From: Spinacia oleracea
Taxonomy: Eukaryota > Streptophyta > Magnoliopsida > Caryophyllales > Amaranthaceae
DNA: 64,000 bases
Direction of reading: 5' to 3'
Assembly (NCBI RefSeq): GCF_020520425.1
Contig: NC_079490.1
Span: 186,001-250,000 of the forward strand
Positions 37,579 to 51,200 of the stretch are shown here, piece after piece; the first letter of the stretch is position 1; the number at the start of each line of letters is the position of its first letter. The position numbers were made by a program, and so were the translations under genes. The notes below the pieces were generated by a model that searched no databases, was not told the DNA's origin, and saw only the letters and a list, made by a program, of their open reading frames with translations.

Positions 37579-39191
37579 ATGGAAAGCGAGCAGCATCACA
37601 TTGTGTTGGCTTGTGTCGTTTCGGGTGCCCTTTTTGCCCTTCTTGGTTCTTCATCTTTCTCCATTCTCTGGGTCGTCAATTGGCGCCCATGGCGTCTTTA
37701 CAGGTTCCTTCTTTCAACCTGTTCCTTGTTTTTATTTATTATTTATTTAAATATGTATGTGTATTTACTTTCCCCCCATGCAGTTGGATCTTTGCCAGAA
37801 AATGGCCAGATCTCTTCCAGGGACCTCGACTTGGTGTTATATGTGGTGCACTCACTCTGCTCGCTTGGTTCGTTGTTGTATCACCTCTACTGCTACTTGT
37901 TGGTTGGGGATCCTGGCTAATTCTCATTTTGGGTAGAGATATTATTGGTCTTGCTGTCATCATGCCAGGAACTGCTTTGCTTTTGTCTTTTTATTCAATT
38001 ATGCTTTGGTGGAGAACGCGATGGCAAAGCTCAAGTATGTTATACTCTTCCATCTCCGCCTTTCATTAACAATTTACATTACCTAGCTGCTTATCCATGT
38101 TTCAACTTTACTAGACCTTAAACCGTTTTCCTCATCACACCCTTAGAATAAACACTCATTTACCAACTTAGAATAAGCAGGCATTTACCACACATGCAAG
38201 TCCCCAATGGAAATATCAAATGGTGCTAGTCTAAAGCCATTACCCTATCGCTCTCCTAGGAGGTATTTCTATTTGAACTAGTGCTTCTTACATCTCATCA
38301 ATAATTTCATTAATACCATCTGTGTCCTGCAAATCAGTTTTGGTTTAGTGATATGTGAAATTGTGAACTTAGATGCACCTTATTGTACTTTTCGAACAAA
38401 TAGTGGCTTACCAGAATAATGTGTTTGCTCCTCAAGGATGAAGAGGGTCCTTTTGTGGAGTGCTGAAGCTATATCGGTTGACAATTGGGCAGTGTATGTG
38501 AAACGAAATAAACCATTTGATCAAGCTTTTGATCTTTTTTAAAATTCAATAATTTTATTTGAAGTCTGTCTCGTGTTGATGCCAAGTGTTTCTTGTTGGA
38601 TGATTACTTGTCCTTCCTTGTTTTGTAGACAAAGTCATACACTATACCATGAATCCATGAGGGCTTGATATTTTTTGTTCTATTTCTATCCTTCTTTAAT
38701 GTTTTTATTTGTATTCAATCCATCCCCACCTACAAAGGTTGACTAGTTGGCCATCTGGATGCAAATTTCTTATGGCTATGGACAAAAGATATTCCCTTTA
38801 AAATGTTCAAGGATGTTTTGAAGTCAAGTGAGTTAATTTATAGGGTGAAAGAATAAAAAAAGAATGCCCTACATTTTACTTCAAGTGATGCCCCTGTTAG
38901 GAGGCTAGAAGGGTGGCAAAGTGATACAATTGCAAGGGATAGGGGAAGACCTAAGAAAACTTGGAGGAAGGTGATCGAGCACGATATGAGCCTGTTTGAG
39001 ATTGAAGAGAATATGGTGTTGGATAGGATAGAGTGAGAGAATATACGTTGATGACTTCATTTGACTTACTTTTTTTTTATTTTTTTTTTATCTTATTTTA
39101 TTTATTTATTAAAATGCTATTTTGAAATGTGCTTATTTTACTTATATTTATTTTAAACTTTATTTATTTTATTATCCCTTATAATATTTTT

Positions 39192-39226
<35 letters not shown>

Positions 39227-42200
39227 CTTTTATCTTACTTTCATTAATTCCACTTTATTCCTCTTCATTGTTTATTCTTTTAACTTCCTGCTCCTTTCTG
39301 TTTTGATTTGTCACAATGATGATCTCCTATGACGATTCATGTTAGCCGACCCCAAATCATTTTGGGACCAAGGCTTTGTTGTTGTTGTTGTTGCCCTACA
39401 TTTTACTTCGAAATACCTTATAGTTCAGAAATCTCCCTAATATATGTAAAAATAGAAGAGTTGTAATCTTTTGTAAAGACGCGAAGCATACGTCTGTCAT
39501 AGAAAGTGTTAATGATAGATTGAAACACATTTGCCTCATTAAGGGGATACCGTACATATCCTCATATTAGTAAGGCAGAAGAACTGCTCCATAGAAAAAA
39601 CGATGAAGTGTTCTGCAAAAGAAGATAGATGATGTTGAAACTGATGAGTTTTGGGCAAAATATTTCATGTGTTTGTTTTATTTGTTTCTTTGGGTTTCTT
39701 CCTGTAAATTGGTGTGGGTTTTGCTTAGTCTTGCACGTTTTTTTTCTCGTTTTTTTTAAACATTGTGAGCAAATAAAAATTTGTTCTTTAACCTAATATT
39801 GTTTCCATTGGCTTTACGTTAACAGGGGCTGTCGCCTTTCTCCTTCTTTTTGCGGTTGCATTACTTTGTGCCTATGAACTCTGCGCGGTGTATGTTACAG
39901 CAGGCTCTAGTGCATCAGAGCGATATTCTCCCTCTGGATTCTTTTTTGGTGTATCTGCTATTGCTTTAGCGATCAATATGCTCTTTATCTGCCGAATGCT
40001 ATTTAATGGTAATGTTTGTGAGCATGCCTGACTTTCCTTTTGTATCTTCAATTGATTATAAAGTTGCGAGATTTCCAATTTATATCCATGTGCTTATTTG
40101 TACAAATTTCTGCAGGTAATGGTTTAGATGTAGATGAATACGTGAGGAGAGCATATAAATATGCTTACTCTGACTGTGTTGAGGTGGGCCCTGTGACTTG
40201 CTTGCCAGAACCACCAGATCCAAATGAATTATATCCTCGTCAATCCAGTAGGCAAGCTCCCAGGATTTTTATCTGCTGTGAATGTTAACTTTTGCTTCTT
40301 GGGTTCAGGATTATGTGTCTGATCTATTCTTGATACTTCTGCTGATTGTCCCCCCTCCCCCCTCCCTTTGTTTTCCATCTCCATGCTAAACAAGAAAGTG
40401 AGGCTTCATGTCATTACATTTCTTCATATTTCAATACCTTGCTTAGTTGCCTTTTTGGAATTTGGTTCCCATTATGAAACCATTTATTTTCTTCTGGCTT
40501 ATGTTTGGGTCATTGTATATGTGGCAAGTGTTTCCTGCTCTTGCGTTGGATCCACTTTATTTCTTATTGATTCACATCTACAGGGTTTCACACTTGGGGA
40601 CCCTTTATCTTGGATCATTATTGGTGCTTCTTGTGTACTCTATCCTCTATGGCTTGACAGCGAAGGAGGCACGTTGGATGGGAGCCATTACTTCAGCTGC
40701 AGTAATTGTCCTTGGTGTGTTTGTAGGAATTTTCCAACATTAGGCCTTCATGTTATGCCTTTGCTTTGAATTTATGTCATATACTAGTACAGTATGTTAA
40801 CTACACTTTTTGGCGCAGATTGGAATATGGGAGCGTGCTTGTTTGGCTTCCAGCTTCTGAAAAGTCCTATTGCTGCATTATTTATTGCTGGCGCATCTCG
40901 TGTATTCCTTATTTGCTTTGGTGTACATTACTGGTTCGCCTCTGCTTCTATTTTTCATGATCTTGCACCTATATATGTCTTTGTCTTCTATCACAAATCT
41001 ATATGTCTGTTTTCAGGTATTTGGGACATTGTATAAGTTATTTGGTTATGGCATCTGTACTGTTAGGAGCTGCTGTCTGTCGTCATCTCTTGGTTACAAA
41101 TCCTTCAGCTGAAAGGAGAGATGCCTTACAGAGCACAGTTATTCGCCTCAGGGAGGGATTTCGTCGAAAAGAGCATAATACATCATCAAGTTCTTCTGAA
41201 GGATGTGGTTCAAGTATGAAGCGCAGTAGTAGTGCTGAAGCTGGTCATCTTGGGCATGGGGTTGAATCTGTTGGCAGAAATGGCGGACATTGCACTGGTG
41301 AAGCTGTTGGCTGGAACAATGGTACTTTACTCCGAACGACAAGTTCTCACGAGGGCATTAATAGTGAAAAGAGCATGGACAGTGGAAGGCCTAGTTTAGT
41401 TTTACGTAGTAGTTCATGTCGTTCTGTTGTTCAAGATCCTGATGTTGGTCCATCCTTTGTTGAAAAGAGCGATCACCACTCTGTGGTGGGGTATTCCAGC
41501 GGTGGTCTTGAAAGTCAAGGCTATGATTCAAGTACTTCAACATCAGTGAATTACCTTCCAGATCTTAATTTGGCTCTTGTATATCAGGAAAAACTCAATG
41601 ATCCAAGGATCGCAGCCATTCTTAAGAAGAGGGCAAAGCAGGGAGATCGTGAATTGACTAACTTATTGCAGAATAAAGGTTTGGATCCAAATTTTGCAAT
41701 GATGTTGAAAGAGAAAGGTTTGGATCCTACGCTTCTGGCATTGTTGCAAAGAAGTAGTTTAGATGCTGATAGAGATCACTGTGATAACACCGATATTACT
41801 ATCGTTGACTCAAATAGTGTTGGCGATGCTTTGCCCAACCAAATTTCTTTATCTGAGGAACTGAGGCTTCGCGGTTTTGAAAAATGGTTGCAAATTTTAA
41901 GATCGCTTTGGCACTTTGTAGCTGGTACTCCAGAGCGGGCATTAGCTTGTTTTAGTTCCGTCTTCATTCTAGAGACAGTGGGTGTTGCCTTTTCTCGTCC
42001 AAGAGTGATTAAACTTGTAAATGCTACTCATCAGCAGGTTAGGCGCAGTTTCCCCTTTATTATTTCCTTGGTCATTGAAAGTTTCTTTTCTGAATTTTAA
42101 GCTTGAATTCTGTAGTTTGAGTTTGGAATCTGTGTGGTGCTTCTGTCACCTGTCATTTGCTTGATTATGGCTTATCTGCGGTCTCTTCAAGCAGAAGATA

Positions 42201-45200
42201 CATCCACATCATCTAAACCCCGAAAGGTACACCAACCATACCTTTTTCCTCAACTCCAATCCAGTGCAAGTTTTCTGAGTACTTTCAGGCGTGATATTGT
42301 AATTGTGGGACTAGAATATTCTAGATACGAGGTGTCAAAACTGTGCCAATTTATTTCCGTCAACTATTGTTCACACGTTTCATTATGCTGCCAGTTGCCA
42401 CAGTTAAATTTTCTGAGTGTTAACTCTGCCGTATATTTATTTGTCCTAATTAATCATAGATCCTTGGAAAGTCATCCTCTACAGTTGTACGGTTATACCA
42501 CGAGGTCCACGAGTATTAATGCTATGCTTGATCATAATCTGAACTTCTCTGAATGCGTAGAGCAGTAATTGACTAATTGCAGAACTAGAGTCAAGAATAA
42601 AATTTATAAAAGCTGATGATCATGTAAAAGTCCCTGTGTGGTTTTTAAATTTCAGTTATTTTTTTGTTGGTAAATCCTCATGTTACTTTTATTGAAGTCA
42701 ATAACGGTGTTATAGTGTACTGTAATTAAGTTTTCTTTCTTTTCCTAAATTAATTTTTTTGTTTTGTTTCAAGGGTCTTTTAAGGTTAGAATTCTTAGAA
42801 ACGTAATAGTTTTATCCTACTATTGGGGAGATAACAGGAATTAGTCCACTATTATCTTGTGATAAGTAGACCTGATCAGCTTGATCCGCTCTGCTGGCCT
42901 GACCTAATCTGAAAATAGCGGGTTTTAGGCAGATTTGTAGACCCATTTTCAGGCCTGACCCGTTTTCAAAATTTTATGGGAGGGTTTTGGGCAACTCAAA
43001 ATTGGAACTTTAGTTATAAAAATTGACCTGCCTGAAAATGTCCCAAAAAGCTGCAATTATTAGCCCAAAATAGCGGGATCTAGGTAGAAAAAGTCACCCC
43101 AAAATCTGACCCGGCCTGGCGACATAACGATCCTGACCGACCCAGCCTGAACCCGACCCAGGTCACCATTTGATCAGGTCTAGTAATAAGTCTATGTAGT
43201 TGCTGTTTTCCTCTGTATGTTGTTTTTGTAATTCTTTTCTTTTCTTATTAAAAAAAGAAAGTTGTAGAGTATCAATTGATCTTTAACCAAAACAGTATGC
43301 CTTGAGGATTACCACTGTGATGCCCTTCAAACCTGAGAGCTATGTTATGTGTGGCTTTATTGAGATGTCAGTTTGTAATTTCATACCAACTTACCAAGAA
43401 TTGGACCTCTTGATCATGTGAGTGCTGGCGTTATTGTTTTATGCACAACATTTTGTTGAACCAAAAAAGAAAAGAAAAAAAGGAATATAGTGGCAAGTGA
43501 AGCGTCGTCCCATGGGAATGGATTCTTGACTTTTCAAACTAATAGACTCACAGGCTAGTTCGAGAATGGAAAACAACTAAATTCCAAGGAAACGATCTAC
43601 TATAAAAGGTCTAAGGGTGGTCGGGGTCCACCATAGAAACCAATTAGGAGTTTTGGAAACGCTAAATGTGCAAGGCTATGGACCTGTCGGTCCTTAAGCA
43701 ATTCTAATCAATCCCGAATTTAGCGCTTGCTACAACTTGTAATCGTAGAGGAACTCAATACTAGCACTATTCAAGCACATGCAAGCAATAATTCACAATC
43801 TTCTGCTAAACTTATTGCTAACCGCTCCAACAATCCAACAAACTAGGTTAATTACTCCTAATTTTGCTAGACATGAAGCAAACATCAACTTATGCTTTAA
43901 TTGAAACAATAAGCACAATTCAATCCCAAAATCCCCTAATTATTCATCCCGCCTTCATCCTAGCCAAATTACGGTACTCCAAGTGGAAGAGGAAGGAGGA
44001 ACCTCCCACGTGGGGGTAGAAATACTAAGGTGTAATTATGGGTTTAAGTGAGTCCTATGTAGGGAACCAGTTGAGGACAAAAGAGTGAAACGAGTAGGGT
44101 ACATAACTGCATCATTTGATAGTCATTTCACAAGAATCTGTTTTAGCGTGATTGATAGTGAAATCCAAAAATTTAACTTTGTTTACGGGATATCTGATTG
44201 TGTGTTTTGGTGCCTTTTGTTTACTCTGTAATTGGACACGGTTGCTGCTCCTCTTTCAGTATGGTTTTTTCGCATGGCTGCTGAGCACTTGTGTCGGACT
44301 GCTACTTTCCATTTTGAGGTATTTTGCTTCCTCTTCTCAAAATTTTAAACTTAGCTACGCTGTTGCATTTCTCTACGATTTAGCATTATATATTCAAATT
44401 TTGCTGTGTTACAGTCGTATGTATATTATATAAGTAAATGACAAAAGGATGGTAATCCTGCTGCGACGAATATTGCCTTGCCCCATAGCACATTATCTGA
44501 ATATGAGGTGTTCATTTTAGCAGTATGTGATACGAGATTACGAGTATATATTTATGGGTTCTGGTGTGGTGTGGTGTCTGACTGAGTGTCTGTTGTCTGA
44601 AGCAGTGTTATCTAATTCTTCTAATTCTCTAATCACCCCACAAACCGCGAACCGAAAAGACGAGTTATAACATAAAATTGGTACTATTTTGGCCGAATTT
44701 AGAAATTTGCGTAGCGAATTACGAAGCCGTAACCAATCTCATACTAGCGAATCAGGTAACAATGGTCAGACGTGTGTGTAATTGCTGAGTTTTGGTGGGG
44801 GGGATGGTGGAGGAATGTTAGGAAATTGGATTTTGTATAGTAAGAAATACATACCTATGCATATGGACGGACATACCCACCCATGATATGTGAGCTTGTA
44901 TACACCCATATCTTTTACTTCCTCCTTTTTTAATCTATATATTATACTAAAAGAGAGGAAATCAATGTGGTGATGACAAATGTCACTCATTGATTGACCT
45001 CTCTTTTAGATATAAAAAAATTAAAAAATAAAATACTTGATTGTAAATTATTTTGTTACCTTTTTACCAAAGTATTTGATTCTATTTTCCTAAAAAAAGA
45101 TGTCATTCTATACATGAGTAATACTTTATAAAATCTGTTTTTATATTTTGGTAACAAATATAACAATATATGATTATATTTTTTTTTAAAATAATCCATT

Positions 45201-48200
45201 AAACGGATTACGTAGTTGGATATTTACAAAAAGTAATTAATGTAATCTACCGATTTGTACTTACAAAACTAGAATACAAATAAATTAGGAAATCAATGAA
45301 GTATGAATATAGTATAAAAAAAAGGTTACTATAATATTGTATAATATTTTGACAACTAAATTCGATAATTATAAGTAATATTTTATTACTTTAAAAAAGA
45401 AAGTACGGAGTATGTAACTTCCTTAAACAAGAGAAAAACTTGCGTAACCTAATCTATCTACTACTCTACTATTTAACTCCTCAATTTTTTAGATGTAACT
45501 CTTTTATTTTTACACTAACTATTATATTACACATCTCTGTAATTTTAATGTTATTTGGTGACTATTAATATAGACGATGAACATAGTCATGTACTCCGTA
45601 TCATTTTGTTGGATTTGTCTAAATACTTACATAATACAAATTTAATATATTATATCATAAGCCATAGACGTTGTAATGGTTATATCTTATACAGTTAAAT
45701 ACATGGTGCTGACAAGTGCTGTTCTTTTATTTGATTATCTTATAATATCAAAAGTTATACTAAAAGAGTGGAAATCAATGTGGTGATGACTAATGTCACT
45801 CATTGATTCGCCTCTTCGTTAATATAAATAATTAAACTTAAAATAATTTACAACATCAAATATTTTACAGCCCAATAATGTCACGCAAATAGTATACATA
45901 TTTCGAAAATATAGGGCCGAGAATCGTAATATCAAATGGTTCATTTCTTTTTACCAAATATAATATGCATAACTAACACTTACTAAAAGTTCTACTACGT
46001 TGGTTATGAATATAAAAAAATTACTAATAACTTACTTATTATAATGTTTTGTTTATTTACTTAATTATTCAAATCAGACAAACGAATTGTCAAATACTCG
46101 AGAATAGAAATTCAAAAATGTCTTACCAAAAAAAAATGTTGAGTATAGGGGTGGGTTTGAGGCGGGTGCATGTGGATACACGGGAGAGGGTGATGAAGAG
46201 CGGATGCATTTTATTTTGTACCTCTCAAAACGGGGATTGGAGGGATGAATATCATTCCTATCTTTGATGGAGGGGATAGGGATAAGAATTGTAGATGATT
46301 GCGGATATGTAGGCTAAAAGTGTTAGTGGGGCAAGTTTTTTGGGGGATCCGCATGTGTATCCTCCCTAAGTGGGCGGAGATCGAGGAAATTTTGATGGAT
46401 GAGGGGTTAAAGAATGTATATGTTGCGGGGTGAACGGGCGGTGATGGATTTTAGATTTGACCCGTCTGCGTTGCTAATCCTACATATATAGAAAAAATAA
46501 TACTACTAACTTAGGAGTACATATTATAATGGTTTGTGAGAGTGATGGATAGCTTAGTTGGTTAGAGCTTCCAACCCGGTTCCAGGTGATTTTGGGATTG
46601 ATTCTCATCCCCGCTCCTGTGCCTCATTTACACACAAAAAAAACATATTATAATGGTTTTGTTTATTTACACTTTTTATCTTTATCAGACAAACGATTTG
46701 TGCAAAGACTTTAGAATAAAGTTTTAAATTTCAAAATTGTCTTACCAAAAAAAATTTATTGAGTCTAGGGGTGAATTTGAGGCGGTTATGGATACATGTG
46801 GGGTGATGAAGCGATGATGAATTTTTATTTTCTATCTCTCGAAACGAGGATTTGGATGGGTGTGTATCAATCCTATCATGGACGGCAGGGATGGGGATGA
46901 GAATTGTAGGTGGGTACATGTGTGAAGGACCACCCCGCCTTAAAGTCATCTCTAACTGAATCAAGTAAATGATGGGTAGGTGTTAAATGATCGAGCAATG
47001 AGGTTGATGGGGCGAGTGTGCGAGTACTAAGTGGATATTACTATTGAAGTGAAATGTGGTTGAGATAATTTTATGCTTGACACAAGTGGTGAATGAGAAT
47101 GAAAATAATTTTTGAGGTTGATGGGGCGAGTGTGCGAGTACTAAGTGGATATTACTATTGAAGTGAAATGTGGTTGAGTTAATTTTATGCTTGACACAAG
47201 TGGTGAATGAGAATGAAAATAATATTGTATAATATTTTGAAAACTAAATTCGATAATTATAAGTAATATTTTATTACTTTAAAAAAGAAAGTACGGAGTA
47301 TGTAACTTCCTTAAACAAGAGAAAAACTTGCGTAACCTAATCTATCTACTACTCTACTATGTAACTCCTCAATTTTTTAGATGTAACTCTTTTATTTTTA
47401 CACTAACTATTATATTACACATCTCTGTAATTTTAATGTTATTTGGTGACTATTAATATAGACGATGAACATAGTCATGTACTCCGTATCATTTTGTTGG
47501 ATTTGTCTAAATACTTACATAATACAAATTTAATATATTATATCATAAGCCATAGACGTTGTAATGGTTATATCTTATACAGTTAAATACATGGTGCTGA
47601 CAAGTGCTGTTCTTTTATTTGATTATCTTATAATATCAAAAGTTATACTAAAAGAGTGGAAATCAATGTGGTGATGACTAATGTCACTCATTGATTCGCC
47701 TCTTCGTTAATATAAATAATTAAACTTAAAATAATTTACAACATCAAATATTTTACAGCCCAATAATGTCACGCAAATAGTATACATATTTCGAAAATAT
47801 AGGGCCGAGAATCGTAATATCAAATGGTTCATTTCTTTTTACCAAATATAATATGCATAACTAACACTTACTAAAAGTTCTACTACGTTGGTTATGAATA
47901 TAAAAAAAATTACTAATAACTTACTTATTATAATGTTTTGTTTATTTACTTAATTATTCAAATCAGACAAACGAATTGTCAAATACTCGAGAATAGAAAT
48001 TCAAAAATGTCTTACCAAAAAAAAATGTTGAGTATAGGGGTGGGTTTGAGGCGGGTGCATGTGGATACACGGGAGAGGGTGATGAAGAGCGGATGCATTT
48101 TATTTTGTACCTCTCAAAACGGGGATTGGAGGGATGAATATCATTCCTATCTTTGATGGAGGAGATAGGGATAAGAATTGTAGATGAGTGCGGATATGCA

Positions 48201-51200
48201 GGCTAAAAGTGTTAGTGGGGCAAGTTTTTTGGGGGATCCGCATGTGTATCCTCCCTAAGTGGGCGGAGATCGAGGAAATTTTGATGGATGAGGGGTTAAA
48301 GAATGTATACGTTGCGGGGTGAACGGGCGGTGATGGATTTTAGATTTGACCCGCCTGCGTTGCTAATCCTACATATATAGAAAAAATAATACTACTAACT
48401 TAGGAGTACATATTATAATGGTTTGTGAGACTGATGGATAGCTCAGTTGGTTAGAGCTTCCAACCCGGATTCCAGGTGATTTTGGGATTGATTCTCATCC
48501 CCGCCCTTGTGCCTCATTTACACACAAAAAAAAACATATTATAATGGTTTGTTTATTTACACTTTTTATCTTTATCAGACAAACGATTTGTGCAAAGACT
48601 TTAGAATAAATTTTTAAATTTCAAAATTGTCTTACCAAATAATTTTTATTGAGTCTAGGGGTGAATTTGAGGCGGTTGTGGATACATGTGGGGTGATGAA
48701 GCGATGATGAATTTTTATTTTCTATCTCTCGAAACGAGGATTTGGATGGGTGTGTATCAATCCTATCATGGACGGCAGGGATGGGGATGAGAATTGTAGG
48801 TGGGTACATGTGTGAAGGACCACCCCGCCTTAAAGTCATCTCTAACTGAATCAAGTAAATGATGGGTAGGTGTTAAATGATCGAGCAATGAGGTTGATGG
48901 GGCGAGTGTGCGAGTACTAAGTGGATATTACTATTGAAGTGAAATGTGGTTGAGATAATTTTATGCTTGACACAAGTGGTGAATGAGAATGAAAATAATT
49001 TTTTTCTCTGTACCCTTATTTGTTTTAATTGTTTTAATAAATAAGACGCGTCGAATGAGCAATAACAAATTTATCCATCATTCATTTTAATTTGGAGAAT
49101 ATCTATAAGCTCTACTTTGATGATAATTGTCTACCAGATTTCATGATATAAATTTATATTTAGATTATAAACCGTGCATCGCACGGGTACTATACTAGTA
49201 ATTTCACTAAAATTTGCGTTTTTTTCACTGTTCACACTACTCTCTTACCGATTTTTTGTGATTTAAACACAAAGAAGTATGTAGTCATGTGAGATTTTGT
49301 TAGATTCGTCTCGATATGTATTTTTAAAACATCAATTTTTCATAATTTTAACTAATGTACAAATAGAGATATTAATGACTAAAGTTTTGCATTGGCAAGC
49401 GTGAACCATCAAATGATGTAACTATTATTAAATAGTGTAATGTCATATGTCAGCCGCACGACCCGCACCACTACACTTTGAAGGTTTTTGAGCTTATTGC
49501 GACCATGGTTGATATGATTCTGCTTGGTCAAACGGACTTCACAAAACATGGGTTTTAATTTAGAGTCGAACAGACTTGAACTAAACAATTTGACCAAACG
49601 ACCGTACAATAAACCAAACTAGAAATGCTAGTATGGGCAAATAAGCATCTCACCTACTCTCATAAGTTTTATCACAAATCTCAAAACTCTATTAATCTCA
49701 ATCACGACTTCTGAATAAAATAACAACCTAAATCCCTTACATAAGCAATATAAAAATTCTAAATTTATTTTAAAAAAATTCACCTAATTATACTAGGACT
49801 CCTAATAAATAAGATATATTGTTGTTTAAGACTCCTCCTAAAACACTAACGTCCCATATGGTAGTCGGTAATAAATGGTGTGAATGAGAATAAATCTAAG
49901 TGTCATTTGACAAGAAAAATAACATTGTAATGTCCATGGTAATGAAACTTATCTTACATGGTATTTTACTTCATAAATTTGCATTCCACCCAATACCACT
50001 ACCCAAATTGTAATGGATGGTAATTGATATTTATGAAGAAAAAGTTATAATTTTGAGAGAACTAGCATTAACATGGGAATGGATGTTGATTTTCCTTACA
50101 AATTTACATGCAAATTCATTCCTATTGACACCATTAATGACCGGCTACCAAACGAGCTGTAAAAGATACTTCCTCCGTCTTTTAATACTCGCAACGTTTG
50201 TTAGTTTCACGCATGCCAATGCACAACTTTGATCATTTATATCTTAAATTCTCATTATGCAAAAATTATAAAAAGTTAATATTTTGAAAATACACATTGA
50301 GACGAATCTAACAAAATCCCACATGACTATGTTTTATCTTATATAAAAAGCACTAAGAATAGTCAAAGTAGATTATATGAATAGTGGCAAAAGTCCAAAC
50401 GTTGCGAGTATTAAAAGACGGAGGAAGTATGACTTATCCTAGTTAGACTAAGATTAAACTTAGAAGACTCCTTGTACGCCAATGATTCTTTTCTGTCATA
50501 CAATTTTTTAAATTCGAACCATGACGTTGACTTTGAATCTTGACTATAGCTATTCAAATCCATATGACCATATCAATGGCACTTTTCCGTGACAGCTGCA
50601 AACTGCAAAAGTGCTTCCATGACCTTTAATGCGATCACAACCTCAATTAAGTTTTAAATTTATGTGTATATGTTTTTATGAGTACTTGGGTTTCACACCT
50701 ACATTACATATGGATTTACTGACTTGTTTTTAACTTGTTGATTGATTTAAAGCCTGGAATATCCTCTTCTAACAAAAGCGTTATATATTTATGCCGTGTT
50801 ACATTTCTTCTTCTTTTTGCTGCAGCAAATCATCTGTTCTTCTTGGATTGTCTTTGACTGTTCCCCTCATGGTGGCATGCCTTTCAATCGCTGTTCCTTT
50901 GTGGATTCGCAATGGCTACAATTTTTGGATCGTGCAAGACAATCCAGCTCCTCGAACCGAAAATCATCAAGCCCTTGGAAGGATAGAGGTTTTTATTTTT
51001 TTAGCAACTTATATTTGACGTTTTGAGTTCTTGTGTCATGCATTGTCTCATTTTCTGTTATGGAAAGTCTGTAAAGAAAAAGGATGGTGCAGCAGTGCAT
51101 TTTGATTTCTGATAGTTTTGGAGTCGGAAGTCTTCATAACTTGACAACGTACATGATCGATACTAAGTCTAAATCATTCTTATTCGTCTTTTTTCAACAT

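Larger units (their letters stand above)
44934..49198 (+). mobile_element. Non-autonomous Helitron (4.3 kb) in DEK1 intron 9
   Basis: It starts TCTATATATTATACTAAAAG after an A and ends CTATACTAG before a T, the A/T insertion site of Helitrons. Just before the end is a hairpin, CCGTGC-ATC-GCACGG (49172-49186), the expected 3' signal. No Rep/helicase or other open frame is present. The body holds a 1.89-kb tandem duplication (45331-47218 and 47219-49007), two copies of a SINE, and two further copies of the 5'-terminal sequence. Confidence 0.82.

Noticed and set aside
45331..49007. Short open frames duplicated at 46049-46267/47938-48156 and 46731-46964/48621-48854
   Set aside because: Their identity simply reflects the tandem duplication. 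The proteins have no domain and lie in a non-coding Helitron.
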